From Murimonas intestini (lineage in GTDB: Bacteria > Bacillota > Clostridia > Lachnospirales > Lachnospiraceae), in the NCBI RefSeq assembly GCF_024622195.1, contig NZ_JANKBI010000009.1:1-64000 (forward strand): a stretch of DNA of 64,000 nucleotides, in the 5' to 3' direction. The stretch's first letter is position 1. Each line of letters starts with the position of its first letter. Shown piece by piece: positions 9,587 to 18,338 of the stretch. The translations under genes were made by a program, and so were the position numbers. The notes under the pieces are model-generated. The model saw nothing but the letters and a program-made list of their open reading frames with translations, was not told the DNA's origin and did not search any database.

Positions 9587-10531
9587 CTAAAATACTTTAT
9601 AGCCGGCATATTTGTCTGCAATCCTGTAAGATGCCACAATCAAAATCATGGAGACCACTGACTTAAAAAGGCCCACAGCTGCCGAGAGAGAATACTGCTG
9701 ATTTACTAATCCAAGCCGGTACACCAGTGTATCAATAATATCACCTGTTTCATATACTGCAGGACTGTAAAGATTAAATATCTGGTCAAAGCCTGCATTA
9801 AGTACATTCCCAATAGAAAGTATCGTCATAAGGACAATAATCTGTGATATTCCCGGCAGCGTAATATGGATAGTCTGACTGAAACGGCCCGCCCCGTCTA
9901 CTGAGGCTGCTTCATACAGTCCGGGATCGATTCCTGTTAATGCAGCCAGGTAAACGATCGTATTAAACCCAAAATTTTTCCAGATATCGCTGATAATTAT
10001 AGTCGCCGGAAAGGTTTGTTTATTTCCCAGGAAGAAAACAGGCTCTTTGATAAAACCTGCCTTCATCAGAAGTGAATTGAAGAACCCTGCCCCGTCTGCA
10101 GTACTTCCCGGTGAAAGAAAATTAATTAAAATACCGGAAAGGATTACCCACGACAAAAAATACGGCAGGTACGTAATTGTCTGAACTGTTCTTTTAAACC
10201 ACCTCAGCCTCACTTCATTCAGCAGCAGTGCAAACGTCACAGGCACTATTAAATTCCCGATAATTTTTGCAACGGCAATCAAAAGAGTGTTGCGTATTGC
10301 CGGCAGTGTATCCGGCATCATAAACAATATCTTAAAATTTTCCAACCCTACCCAGTCTGACTTGAAAAAGCCAAGACCGGGATAGAAATTCTGAAAAGCC
10401 ATAATGTTTCCCATAATAGGGACATAACAATATATAAACACTATAACTGCTGGCACAAGAAGCATCAAATGATAAGTAAGGCTGCGTTTATTAGTAGAAA
10501 CTCTTCCTCTCTTTTTCTTCATCTCTGCCAC
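9587..10531 (-). CDS. Sugar ABC transporter permease, LplB/YtmP type
   Basis: This 314-residue MalF/LplB-type permease has a basic N-terminus (MAEMKKKRGRV), six hydrophobic segments, and an EAA loop reading LYEAASVDGAGRFSQTIHITLPG. The C-terminus IADKYAGYKVF is characteristic of LplB homologues. It sits between the solute-binding protein gene (5-base gap) and the second permease. It forms the translocation pore with that permease for an oligosaccharide, perhaps rhamnose-containing given the hydrolase in the same operon. Confidence 0.92.
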   Translation of the reverse strand: MAEMKKKRGRVSTNKRSLTYHLMLLVPAVIVFIYCYVPIMGNIMAFQNFYPGLGFFKSDWVGLENFKILFMMPDTLPAIRNTLLIAVAKIIGNLIVPVTFALLLNEVRLRWFKRTVQTITYLPYFLSWVILSGILINFLSPGSTADGAGFFNSLLMKAGFIKEPVFFLGNKQTFPATIIISDIWKNFGFNTIVYLAALTGIDPGLYEAASVDGAGRFSQTIHITLPGISQIIVLMTILSIGNVLNAGFDQIFNLYSPAVYETGDIIDTLVYRLGLVNQQYSLSAAVGLFKSVVSMILIVASYRIADKYAGYKVF

Positions 10532-10536
10532 CTGTT

Positions 10537-12318
10537 CTATTTTTGTGAGTCATACCACGACTGAGCTTCCTTTGTCACATCTTCGCCGCCTAATTTATTC
10601 CATGTCTCAAGGAAAGCATCATAATCTTCCACAGAATCTCCTGAAATAATCTTCACAATCGTCTCCATAGCCATTTTATTAAGTGTAGGATATTTGGCCG
10701 CCATTGTCTCTGTGGGGACTGTATTATATACAGACTTGTTAAACGCATCTTCCTGAATCATCTTATCGATCGCAGCATATCCTCCAACCGGGTCACCAAA
10801 TACTGTATAAAGACCGATCCCAGCCTGGAATGCGGGGTCATCTAAATCCGGGCTGCCGCCTGCCATGGCATCAAGATAAGCTTTCATGTTTGTATAATCT
10901 GACATCTGTTCTGTATTTAAGCCGTCCGTGTTTCCGGTTTCTACAGCTTTTGATTCCTTCTTCCAGTTATCATAATTCTTAAGAGGGGGTGTGGTCTGTG
11001 TAAGTGAATATTTCCATACCTGATATCCGTTATCTACATAATATTTTTTAAACTCATCCTCATCTTTTGGATGGCAGAGCTTCTGCACGCTTAAATTCAT
11101 CAGTTTAATTAATACTTCAGGGTTACTGCATTTACTGCTCACCGTGTAATATGCATTGTCTACACTGCTGGCAAAATACGCTTTGCTGGAGCCTTCTCCA
11201 TTTCCGTCAGGAATAGGCGCGGCAGTAAAATGAGCGTCTATATCATTTTTTACTGCATTTGCTGAAGGTCCCATGGCGCCCCACATAGGTGCAAAAAAGA
11301 TGCCGCAGCGTCCTGCACTCAGATCCTCTGTAAGTGCGTTAGAATCCATCACTCCAAAATCTTTTGGTATAGAGCCGTCTTTGTACATCTGCTGAAGGAC
11401 GGTAAGCCCCTCTTTCATTTCTTCAGGCAGATTGCCGCCCCACAGGACTTTGCCTTCTTTTTCAATGAAAGTAAACTGTCCGTTCCAGTAACCCGGGGCC
11501 GCACCATAGCCTTCAAAAAATGCCTGTATTCCCCCAACCATATCAAATACATTTTTCCCGTTAAATCCTAAGCCATAAGTATCTGCTTTCCCGTTCCCGT
11601 CCGGATCCATTTCAGTGAAAGCTTTGGCTGTTTCCACCAATTCATCCATAGTTTCCGGCATTTTCAGGTTCAGCTTATCCAGCCAGTCCTGACGTACAAA
11701 CATCATCATGACATTATCGTACCCATTCCCCATTTTAGGGATACCATACAGCCTGCCATCAACCATAGCAGATGACAGCCCCATACCGCCGTCAGAATTT
11801 ATGTATTCTTTTAACTCATCAGAAGCATATTTTTCATACACTTCCGTTATATCCGCAATAACTCCTGTCTTTGCGTAAGTCTTAAGATCCGTAGCCCCTG
11901 CAGAAAATACATCCGGGTAAGTGCCCGAAGCTACTGCGTTATTAAACTTTGTCACCGCCTGGGTACCGTCTACCTCGTAGAGCACATCTACATTGATTCC
12001 ATTTGCCTGATATAGATCATTCCATGGATTACTTACAGCAGATTCCCCTTCCCTGTATTTAAAATCACTCCCATAAGAAAAACCAAATTTAATAGATACA
12101 GGCTGGGAATAGCCATAAAGATTCTCTTCATCCGCCAGGGCTCCTCCTGACTCATCCTGTGCTGCCTGTGCCGTCTCTCCTGCCTGTACTGTCTCTTCTG
12201 TCTTTTGCTCATCCGTCTGGTTGGATGCCGGACTGCTTTCTTTTTGGCATCCTGCCGCTGTAATGCCCATTGTCACTGCCATAGCTGCCGCTATACACTT
12301 TAAACCTTTTCTTTTCAT
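10537..12318 (-). CDS. Extracellular solute-binding lipoprotein of sugar ABC importer
   Basis: This approximately 593-residue lipoprotein starts at the ATG giving MKRKGLKC, preceded by GGAGGG on the minus strand; a longer frame exists but is less likely. The N-terminus is a lipoprotein signal ending in GITAAGC, with the lipidated Cys near residue 23. A low-complexity Glu/Thr/Ala spacer follows, then the family 1 binding-protein fold (LplA/YtcQ type). It captures oligosaccharide at the cell surface for the two permeases. It is the first gene of the operon, and the adjacent regulator/kinase pair transcribed in the same direction probably controls it. Confidence 0.92.
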   Translation of the reverse strand: MKRKGLKCIAAAMAVTMGITAAGCQKESSPASNQTDEQKTEETVQAGETAQAAQDESGGALADEENLYGYSQPVSIKFGFSYGSDFKYREGESAVSNPWNDLYQANGINVDVLYEVDGTQAVTKFNNAVASGTYPDVFSAGATDLKTYAKTGVIADITEVYEKYASDELKEYINSDGGMGLSSAMVDGRLYGIPKMGNGYDNVMMMFVRQDWLDKLNLKMPETMDELVETAKAFTEMDPDGNGKADTYGLGFNGKNVFDMVGGIQAFFEGYGAAPGYWNGQFTFIEKEGKVLWGGNLPEEMKEGLTVLQQMYKDGSIPKDFGVMDSNALTEDLSAGRCGIFFAPMWGAMGPSANAVKNDIDAHFTAAPIPDGNGEGSSKAYFASSVDNAYYTVSSKCSNPEVLIKLMNLSVQKLCHPKDEDEFKKYYVDNGYQVWKYSLTQTTPPLKNYDNWKKESKAVETGNTDGLNTEQMSDYTNMKAYLDAMAGGSPDLDDPAFQAGIGLYTVFGDPVGGYAAIDKMIQEDAFNKSVYNTVPTETMAAKYPTLNKMAMETIVKIISGDSVEDYDAFLETWNKLGGEDVTKEAQSWYDSQK

Positions 12319-12450
12319 GTTTATCCCTCCATCTATTATCAACAGGTTTTTTGATATCTCTATTATAGATTCAACCTGTCCGTGCAGCTATGTGCAAAAT
12401 TTTACATCCGTATCAATCCTTTACTTTTTAGATAGTTTAAATATCATATT
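12319..12450 (-). promoter_or_regulatory. Probable promoter region of the rhamnoside operon
   Basis: This 132-base gap lies between the regulator gene and the solute-binding protein gene, both on the minus strand. The binding-protein ribosome site is at its edge. The rest is AT-rich and is the natural site for an AraC-type activator to bind. I cannot define exact boxes. Confidence 0.4.
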
Positions 12451-14076
12451 TCAGACTTTTCCATACTTTTCCCTGTATTCCAGAGGCGACATGCCTGTTG
12501 CCGCCTTAAACGTCCTTGTAAAGGAATGGGCTGACAGATATCCAACCCGGACAGATACCTCATTTATTTTATTATCCGTTCCAATAAGCAGTTCTTTTGC
12601 GCGGTCAATACGCATTTTCATTATGTAATCAGAAATATTATATCCATAAACCTGTTTAAACAGGCGTGACAGATAGGATGCGTTAAAACAGCCGATCTCT
12701 GCCAGCCTTGTCAGTGTAAGATCCTCTGACAGATGCTCCCGTATGTATTCCTGTACCTTCACTACAGTATTATCGTTTCTTTCTTCTTCTCTAGCCTCCA
12801 ACAGGGTAAATACAACTTCAGATATTTGAAATAAATAGCGGGCGGCCTCCTCCCATGTGAGATGTTCATCCGCCCTGGTCAGTTTATACACCCCAATCTT
12901 AAAGGCCATCTGCTGTGCCAGATCATTTTTATTTATAAACCTGAGTATGACCATAGAGATACTGTAGTACAGCTCCAGTGAATAATTAGAATGCATGCTT
13001 CCATCTTTCATAAGGCATACCGTTAATTCCTGCAGGGATGAGTAGTACTCATTTTGTTTCCCCAACTCCAGATAAGATTCCAGCAGCTGTATCTGGCTTA
13101 TCATATATCCGTAATTTTCATGCTCCTCTTCCATATGATCAGACAGCTTATCTTCTTTTATGATAACTGATTCCGGCAGACGTTTCTGGTTAACAGCGAT
13201 CGTCTTCAGTTTTTCATAGCGTTTCCCAAGCTCACTGATCGGGGAAGCTGTACTGCCGATTATAAAAAGTGTACTCAGCTTTAATGTATTTTCACTGTTT
13301 TTCTGAGTATACTCAATGGCACCAGCCGCTATCCTGAATATCCTCTCCCAGCAGACCTGCTTATCTGCGGCCGCCGGCTGCACCAGTATCACTGCATAGC
13401 CAGGCTCAACTATCTGTTCATATACACACAGATGCCCCGGCATATAGTATTCAAACATTTCAAAAATCTGTTCAAAGATCTCATATTCATTTACCACATA
13501 TCCCGGAACATGCACGTCATTGATCCTGCATAAAAAGGTCAGCACCGGCACATCCAGGCTAAATGGAATCTTCAGCTCTTCAAGCTGTCCCTGTGTAATA
13601 TCAACAGGCCCTGTTCCGTAAATGATCCTCTGAAAGAATTCTTTTCTCAGCCATACTGCGGCTCTTTCCAGTCTGTCCTGATCAGCCTGCCTGGTTCTCT
13701 CCATTTCCAGCATCTCGTCAATTTCTCCGAAAGCCTGGAGCACATGATCCATAATCACCTGATCCCCTTCGCTTTTTAAAACATAACGCACATCCTTATT
13801 CTGTATTATTTCATAAATGTAATCAAAATCCCGGTAACCTGTCAGGAAAATCACTTTGCATTTCGGCCAGTTCTCTTTAATTTTTCTGAACAAAGCAACT
13901 CCGTCCATCCCAGGCATCTTAATATCTGTCAATACCACATCAAAGCTTACTTCATTTAATAACTGCAGAGCCTTCTTTCCTGAATTCGCCCCATAGACAT
14001 CCAGCTTCCTGTCGCAGTCATAACAAAACAATTCTTTAAGCCATTCAAGTATTTCCAGTTCATCATCTACGATCAA
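12451..14076 (-). CDS. YesN-type response regulator of the rhamnoside locus
   Basis: This approximately 541-residue regulator has a receiver domain with DDE near the N-terminus, phospho-acceptor Asp in VVLTDIKMPGMDG and the conserved Lys in YVLKSEGD. The C-terminal AraC domain has CFNASYLSRLFKQVYG and ends MSPLEYREKYGKV. The boundary given uses a TTG codon. The true start may be an ATT codon about 12 bases upstream (reading INNLLIVDDE), because the only good ribosome site (GGGGGAG) is spaced for that codon and overlaps the end of the kinase gene. It is expected to activate the importer/rhamnosidase operon downstream. Confidence 0.9.
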   Translation of the reverse strand: MIVDDELEILEWLKELFCYDCDRKLDVYGANSGKKALQLLNEVSFDVVLTDIKMPGMDGVALFRKIKENWPKCKVIFLTGYRDFDYIYEIIQNKDVRYVLKSEGDQVIMDHVLQAFGEIDEMLEMERTRQADQDRLERAAVWLRKEFFQRIIYGTGPVDITQGQLEELKIPFSLDVPVLTFLCRINDVHVPGYVVNEYEIFEQIFEMFEYYMPGHLCVYEQIVEPGYAVILVQPAAADKQVCWERIFRIAAGAIEYTQKNSENTLKLSTLFIIGSTASPISELGKRYEKLKTIAVNQKRLPESVIIKEDKLSDHMEEEHENYGYMISQIQLLESYLELGKQNEYYSSLQELTVCLMKDGSMHSNYSLELYYSISMVILRFINKNDLAQQMAFKIGVYKLTRADEHLTWEEAARYLFQISEVVFTLLEAREEERNDNTVVKVQEYIREHLSEDLTLTRLAEIGCFNASYLSRLFKQVYGYNISDYIMKMRIDRAKELLIGTDNKINEVSVRVGYLSAHSFTRTFKAATGMSPLEYREKYGKV

Positions 14077-14083
14077 TAAATTA

Positions 14084-15826
14084 TTAATGATTTTCTCCCC
14101 CTTTATTTTTAGGAATCACGATCTGTATATGGACTCCACCCAGTTCACTTCTTCCTATCTTCAGACCGCCCTCCATTTCAAAATAGATCCGAAGCCGTTT
14201 ATGTATATTTAGTATTCCTGTGACTTCCCGCTCATCTGTATTCTCAGTGATCTCCTGCATCTTTTTAATATACTCTTCATCCGCTTCTTCTCCATTATCT
14301 TCCACATGGATATACAGATAAAGTCCATCCTCTGAAAAGAAAATACGCAGTATCCCTTCTCCTTCTTTATTCTCCAGCCCATGCTGAAAGGCATTCTCTA
14401 TTATTGGCTGAAGTATCAGCCTTGGCACCAGGAAACCAGAATACTCTTCCGGAAGCTGGGCAAATTCCACTTTAATCCTGTCTGCAAAACGTACAGCCTG
14501 TATATTCGTATAACTTCTCGCATGTTCCACCTCTTTTTCCAAGGCTACTTCATCTGACTCATTTCTTGTAAGAAATTTGAAATATGTACCAAGATAGTTT
14601 GCGAATTCTTCCGCATTCTCCAAGTCTCCCCTTTTTACCCTCCGGCTCAGCGCAAAAAAGCTGTTATACAGGAAGTGCGGGTTGATCTGCGCCTGAAGCT
14701 GCTTAAGTTCAGCCCTTTGTTTCAGGTTTTTATATATGTAGACTTCTTCGATAAGCGTTTTTATACGTTTTGTCATCTGGTTAAACCCATCATAGATATA
14801 GCTGAATTCATCTTCACGCCTGTGTCCGATCTGCTCATCAAAATTCCCGGCCTTCACATTTCCAAATGCCCTCAGCAGCTTTTTAAGAGGACTATGTACA
14901 AATTTCTCCGTGTAAAATGAAAATAAGACTGCTATAGCTAAAGTCCCGGCTATATAAACAGACAAATATATTTTATAGACGTTTAGCTGGCTTAAAACTG
15001 CATCATCAGGATAATACTGGACAAATTCTCCGAGATACTCGGAATTTGAAACGGATGTCAGATAGCGTTTATTTTCAATTTTAACGATCTGCATTTTATG
15101 ATCCATATTTCCTGAGAGATCTACCTGGGAAACTATCTCTTCTCCTAAAAATTCACCGCCTGCGCTTTCTATCAACATATCATTCTCTTCATTGTACAAA
15201 AAAGAACCGCTTCCTTCAATTGAATTGAAACCCGCCAGGCTCTCGCGGATCTTATCTATACTCAATGAGATAAAAAAAAGCTGTTCCGGCATCTCATCTG
15301 CAACATAATTATTGTTTCCGAGAGATACCATAAACAGTTCTCCCTCTTTATAATAAATACTTTTTTGTGTATATCTGCTGTATTCTTCAATAACTATGTA
15401 ATCTTCTTCCTTAATGTTCTTTACACCATTCAGAGTAATCTTGTAACCAGAATACGGCAGATACATGTCTGCCTGTTCAATAAACAGATTGCTGTTTTTG
15501 ATCGACAAAAGCCGTTCTTCTTCTGTAAGGAGGGCTTCACGCCTTTCATAATCAGACATATTTGTATTTGGATAAACTAAAAAAGCTAATTTACGGTCTG
15601 TAAAAAAGTCTGTCTGCATCTTTCTTGTATTTGATATCTGAGTGTCGATACTGCTCAGATAAAATTGTGCCTGTGCACTCATCTTCTCATAAATTGCATC
15701 CCGCGCTGAAGAGAATGCACCTTCATAGACCCCTATTGAAAAAATAACATTTACAAGTATAAATACCAGCAGCAATAAAAATTGTTTTGTTTTTACTGAA
15801 TTATTCCATCTTATTTTCTGAACCAT
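14084..15826 (-). CDS. YesM-type sensor histidine kinase of the rhamnoside locus
   Basis: This 580-residue membrane kinase has an N-terminal helix (about residues 14-34), an extracytoplasmic sensor region of roughly 240 residues, a second helix near residue 285, and a HAMP segment (HSPLKKLLRAFGNVKAGNF). The His_kinase domain has the phospho-acceptor His in QAQINPHFLYNSFF. The ATPase domain has LQPIIENAFQHGLENK and HVEDNGEE. It precedes its cognate regulator directly and should sense extracellular sugar or the loaded binding protein. Confidence 0.92.
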   Translation of the reverse strand: MVQKIRWNNSVKTKQFLLLLVFILVNVIFSIGVYEGAFSSARDAIYEKMSAQAQFYLSSIDTQISNTRKMQTDFFTDRKLAFLVYPNTNMSDYERREALLTEEERLLSIKNSNLFIEQADMYLPYSGYKITLNGVKNIKEEDYIVIEEYSRYTQKSIYYKEGELFMVSLGNNNYVADEMPEQLFFISLSIDKIRESLAGFNSIEGSGSFLYNEENDMLIESAGGEFLGEEIVSQVDLSGNMDHKMQIVKIENKRYLTSVSNSEYLGEFVQYYPDDAVLSQLNVYKIYLSVYIAGTLAIAVLFSFYTEKFVHSPLKKLLRAFGNVKAGNFDEQIGHRREDEFSYIYDGFNQMTKRIKTLIEEVYIYKNLKQRAELKQLQAQINPHFLYNSFFALSRRVKRGDLENAEEFANYLGTYFKFLTRNESDEVALEKEVEHARSYTNIQAVRFADRIKVEFAQLPEEYSGFLVPRLILQPIIENAFQHGLENKEGEGILRIFFSEDGLYLYIHVEDNGEEADEEYIKKMQEITENTDEREVTGILNIHKRLRIYFEMEGGLKIGRSELGGVHIQIVIPKNKGGENH

Positions 15827-16021
15827 GCTTTCTCCTCATTGTCACATATTTTTTAACCATTTTTGTTAAGACAGGACTCTATTTGACTTAAATCTATCAC
15901 ATTTCCCGGCTAGTTTGCAACATGCTTTCAATCAAGTTCCACGCCCTGCTTATTACTGTTACTGTTCACTCCGTGACCAGTAACTTATTACTCTCCGCTT
16001 AAATATTTTACGCTGAGAGTA

Positions 16022-16051
16022 TTGACAACTTTTTCTAATCAGGCATATACT
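16022..16051 (+). promoter_or_regulatory. Sigma-A-type promoter for marR-ABC operon
   Basis: A perfect TTGACA at 16022-16027 and TATACT at 16046-16051 (5 of 6 consensus) are separated by 18 bases. They are correctly placed about 90 bases before the marR start. Confidence 0.65.
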
Positions 16052-16056
16052 ATTAC

Positions 16057-16068
16057 TTGACAAGTCAA
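16057..16068. promoter_or_regulatory. Probable MarR operator
   Basis: TTGAC-AA-GTCAA is an inverted repeat starting 6 bases after the -10 box, so a bound repressor would block initiation. A related half-site, ACTTGTCAA, recurs at 16114-16122 next to the ribosome site. This arrangement is typical of autorepressing MarR regulators. Confidence 0.55.
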
Positions 16069-16134
16069 TCTTTTATCATACAGACTGCTGAACATTTACA
16101 TTAAGGTCAGTATACTTGTCAAAGGAGGAATTAC

Positions 16135-16581
16135 ATGCAGCCATTTATTGGAAGATACATCTCGATCCTGTACCGCCAGGAGCAGAAATATATGAGCGGC
16201 CTGCTCTCTGAATATGATTTTGGATTTTCTTCTTTCAACTTTCTTCTGTATATTGCCAGGAATGAAGGTGTGAGCCAGAAACAGCTGTGCACGATCCTGG
16301 CACTGGATGAATCTCTTGCTACCAGGGAACTGCGCAGGCTTGAAGAAAAAAAACTGATCTTAAGGGACCGTGATCCGCTGGATCAGCGTTCTTACTGTGT
16401 CTATCTGACTGAAGAGGGACGGAAGCTGGTTCCCATATTCCGTCGCGAGGTGAGAGGCTGGTGGAAACAGCTGATGGCCGGTATGGACGATGAGGAAAAA
16501 GAACTGCTCAGCAGGCAGCTGGAAAAAATGGCTGACCACGCTGTCATGCTTAATCAAAAAGGGAGGGATACGGATTGTTAA
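16135..16581 (+). CDS. MarR-family transcription regulator
   Basis: This 148-residue dimeric winged-helix regulator has a recognition region of QKQLCTILALDESLATRELRRLEEK and a wing containing RDPLDQRSYCVYLTEEGR. An AAAGGAGGAATT ribosome site lies immediately upstream. The gene overlaps the first ABC exporter gene by 7 bases. It probably represses its own promoter and the two exporter genes until a toxic compound binds. Confidence 0.92.
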   Translation: MQPFIGRYISILYRQEQKYMSGLLSEYDFGFSSFNFLLYIARNEGVSQKQLCTILALDESLATRELRRLEEKKLILRDRDPLDQRSYCVYLTEEGRKLVPIFRREVRGWWKQLMAGMDDEEKELLSRQLEKMADHAVMLNQKGRDTDC

Positions 16582-18338
16582 AACGATTCTGGGGGTACTT
16601 CAGCAATTATAAGCGCCCCCTCATTATCAGCTGTATTTGTGTCATACTCGAAAGTATCTTCGAGCTGGTGATACCGCTACTCATGGCGGATATCATCGAC
16701 GTGGGAGTCCCTGCCAGGGATACCTCCTATATACTCATACGGGGAGCAGAAATGGTAGTATGCGCACTGATAGCCCTGGCACTTGGAGCCGCCTATGCGC
16801 ATTTCGGATCTATCGCAGGCATGGGCTTTGGCGCCGAGCTTCGCCGGGCAGAATACAAGAAAGTGCAGGAGTATTCTTTTTCAAACATAGACCATTTCAG
16901 CACATCTTCCCTTGTCACCCGTCTGACTAATGATGTCACTGTGCTCCAGAATGCTATCTGTAACGGGATACGTCCTGTTGTCAGAGGCCCTTTCATGATG
17001 GTTGCTGCATTTATTATGACAGTTATCCTGAATCCAAAGCTGTCCCTGATATTTCTGGCAGCCATTCCCATCCTGGGTCTGTTCCTGTACTTCATCCTGA
17101 GGAAGCTGGGCCCAATGTACGGCCAGATGCAGAAAGCTCTGGATAAGGTCAACCGCACGATCCAGGAAAATCTGATCGCCATCCGGGTAGTTAAATCCTT
17201 TGTGACTGAAGACTACGAGCGTGGAAAATTTGCAGAGGTAAACTCCCGGTTCAGAAAAACTTCTGAAGGCGCATTCCACTATGCTGCTCTCAATATGCCA
17301 TGTTTCCAGCTCGTCATGTATTCTACCATAATATGTATCCTCTGGTTTGGCGGAAATATGGTCATCTCCTCCTCCATGCAGGTGGGTGAGCTGACAGGAT
17401 TTTTAAGCTATGTACTTCAGATTCTGAATTCTCTCATGATGATCTCCAATGTCTTCATGATGCTTACCCGTTCCGTCACTTCCTGTGAACGTATCCTGGA
17501 GGTCCTGGATGAACCTATAGATATTAAAGATGCTTCCGTTTCCCGTGATCCTGACGGCACTGTGAAAGATCTGCAGCCAGGACTTGAAGTATCCCGGGGG
17601 GATATCACATTTGAAAATGTATGGTTTAAATATGACAAAGATGCCCCTGAATACGTGCTGTCAGATATCAGCCTGAATCTGGGCGCAGGACAGACCATGG
17701 GAATCCTGGGCGCCACCGGCTCAGCAAAGACTTCTCTTGTCCAGCTCATACCAAGGCTGTATGAAGCGACAAAAGGTCATGTCTTAATTGACGGCCATGA
17801 TGTTAAAGAATATTCCCTTGTACATTTGAGGGATGCCATCGGTGTGGTTCTGCAGAAAAATACTCTGTTCTCCGGCAGCATCCGTGAAAACCTGCTCTGG
17901 GGGAACAGTTCTGCCTCAGACGAAGAGCTGATGTGGGCCTGCCGTATTGCCTGCGCAGATGAATTCATCAGCCGCCTCCCCCAAGGTCTGGACACCGTGC
18001 TGGATCAGGGCGGAGTAAATGTGTCAGGCGGTCAGAAGCAGAGGCTGTGTATCGCACGGGCACTCCTGAAAAAGCCAAGGGTCCTCATCTTTGATGATTC
18101 TACAAGCGCTGTAGACACTGCCACAGAATCCAGGATACGGCACGCACTTGCACATGATCTTCCACATACCACCAAGATCATTATCTCCCAGCGTATTTCT
18201 TCTGTACAGCACGCAGACCAGATATTGATCATGGACAACGGACATATTAACGAGACAGGAACACACCGGCAGCTCCTGGATCACAATGAAATATACCAGA
18301 ACATGTACTGGTCCCAGAAGAAAGGAGCGAAAGCCTGA
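16575..18338 (+). CDS. ABC exporter subunit A (degenerate-site half)
   Basis: This 587-residue fusion of a six-helix type I exporter membrane domain (residues about 1-310) and an ATPase domain starts with a TTG codon. Walker A is GATGSAKTS, with Ala where Gly is usual. The ABC signature is VSGGQKQ. Walker B is VLIFDDSTSAVD, with Asp in place of the catalytic Glu. This is the pattern of the non-catalytic half of heterodimeric exporters such as TM287/288 and BmrCD. It overlaps the partner gene by one base. The role is drug or peptide export, with the substrate unknown. Confidence 0.93.
   Translation: MLKRFWGYFSNYKRPLIISCICVILESIFELVIPLLMADIIDVGVPARDTSYILIRGAEMVVCALIALALGAAYAHFGSIAGMGFGAELRRAEYKKVQEYSFSNIDHFSTSSLVTRLTNDVTVLQNAICNGIRPVVRGPFMMVAAFIMTVILNPKLSLIFLAAIPILGLFLYFILRKLGPMYGQMQKALDKVNRTIQENLIAIRVVKSFVTEDYERGKFAEVNSRFRKTSEGAFHYAALNMPCFQLVMYSTIICILWFGGNMVISSSMQVGELTGFLSYVLQILNSLMMISNVFMMLTRSVTSCERILEVLDEPIDIKDASVSRDPDGTVKDLQPGLEVSRGDITFENVWFKYDKDAPEYVLSDISLNLGAGQTMGILGATGSAKTSLVQLIPRLYEATKGHVLIDGHDVKEYSLVHLRDAIGVVLQKNTLFSGSIRENLLWGNSSASDEELMWACRIACADEFISRLPQGLDTVLDQGGVNVSGGQKQRLCIARALLKKPRVLIFDDSTSAVDTATESRIRHALAHDLPHTTKIIISQRISSVQHADQILIMDNGHINETGTHRQLLDHNEIYQNMYWSQKKGAKA

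Larger units (their letters stand above)
15827..16134. promoter_or_regulatory. Divergent regulatory region between kinase and marR
   Basis: About 300 bases separate the minus-strand kinase from the plus-strand MarR gene. The right half contains the MarR promoter and operator described separately. The left half has no recognisable gene. It contains a palindromic-looking stretch around 15965-15990 with repeated GTTACT/AGTAAC elements that might be a second operator. Confidence 0.4.
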
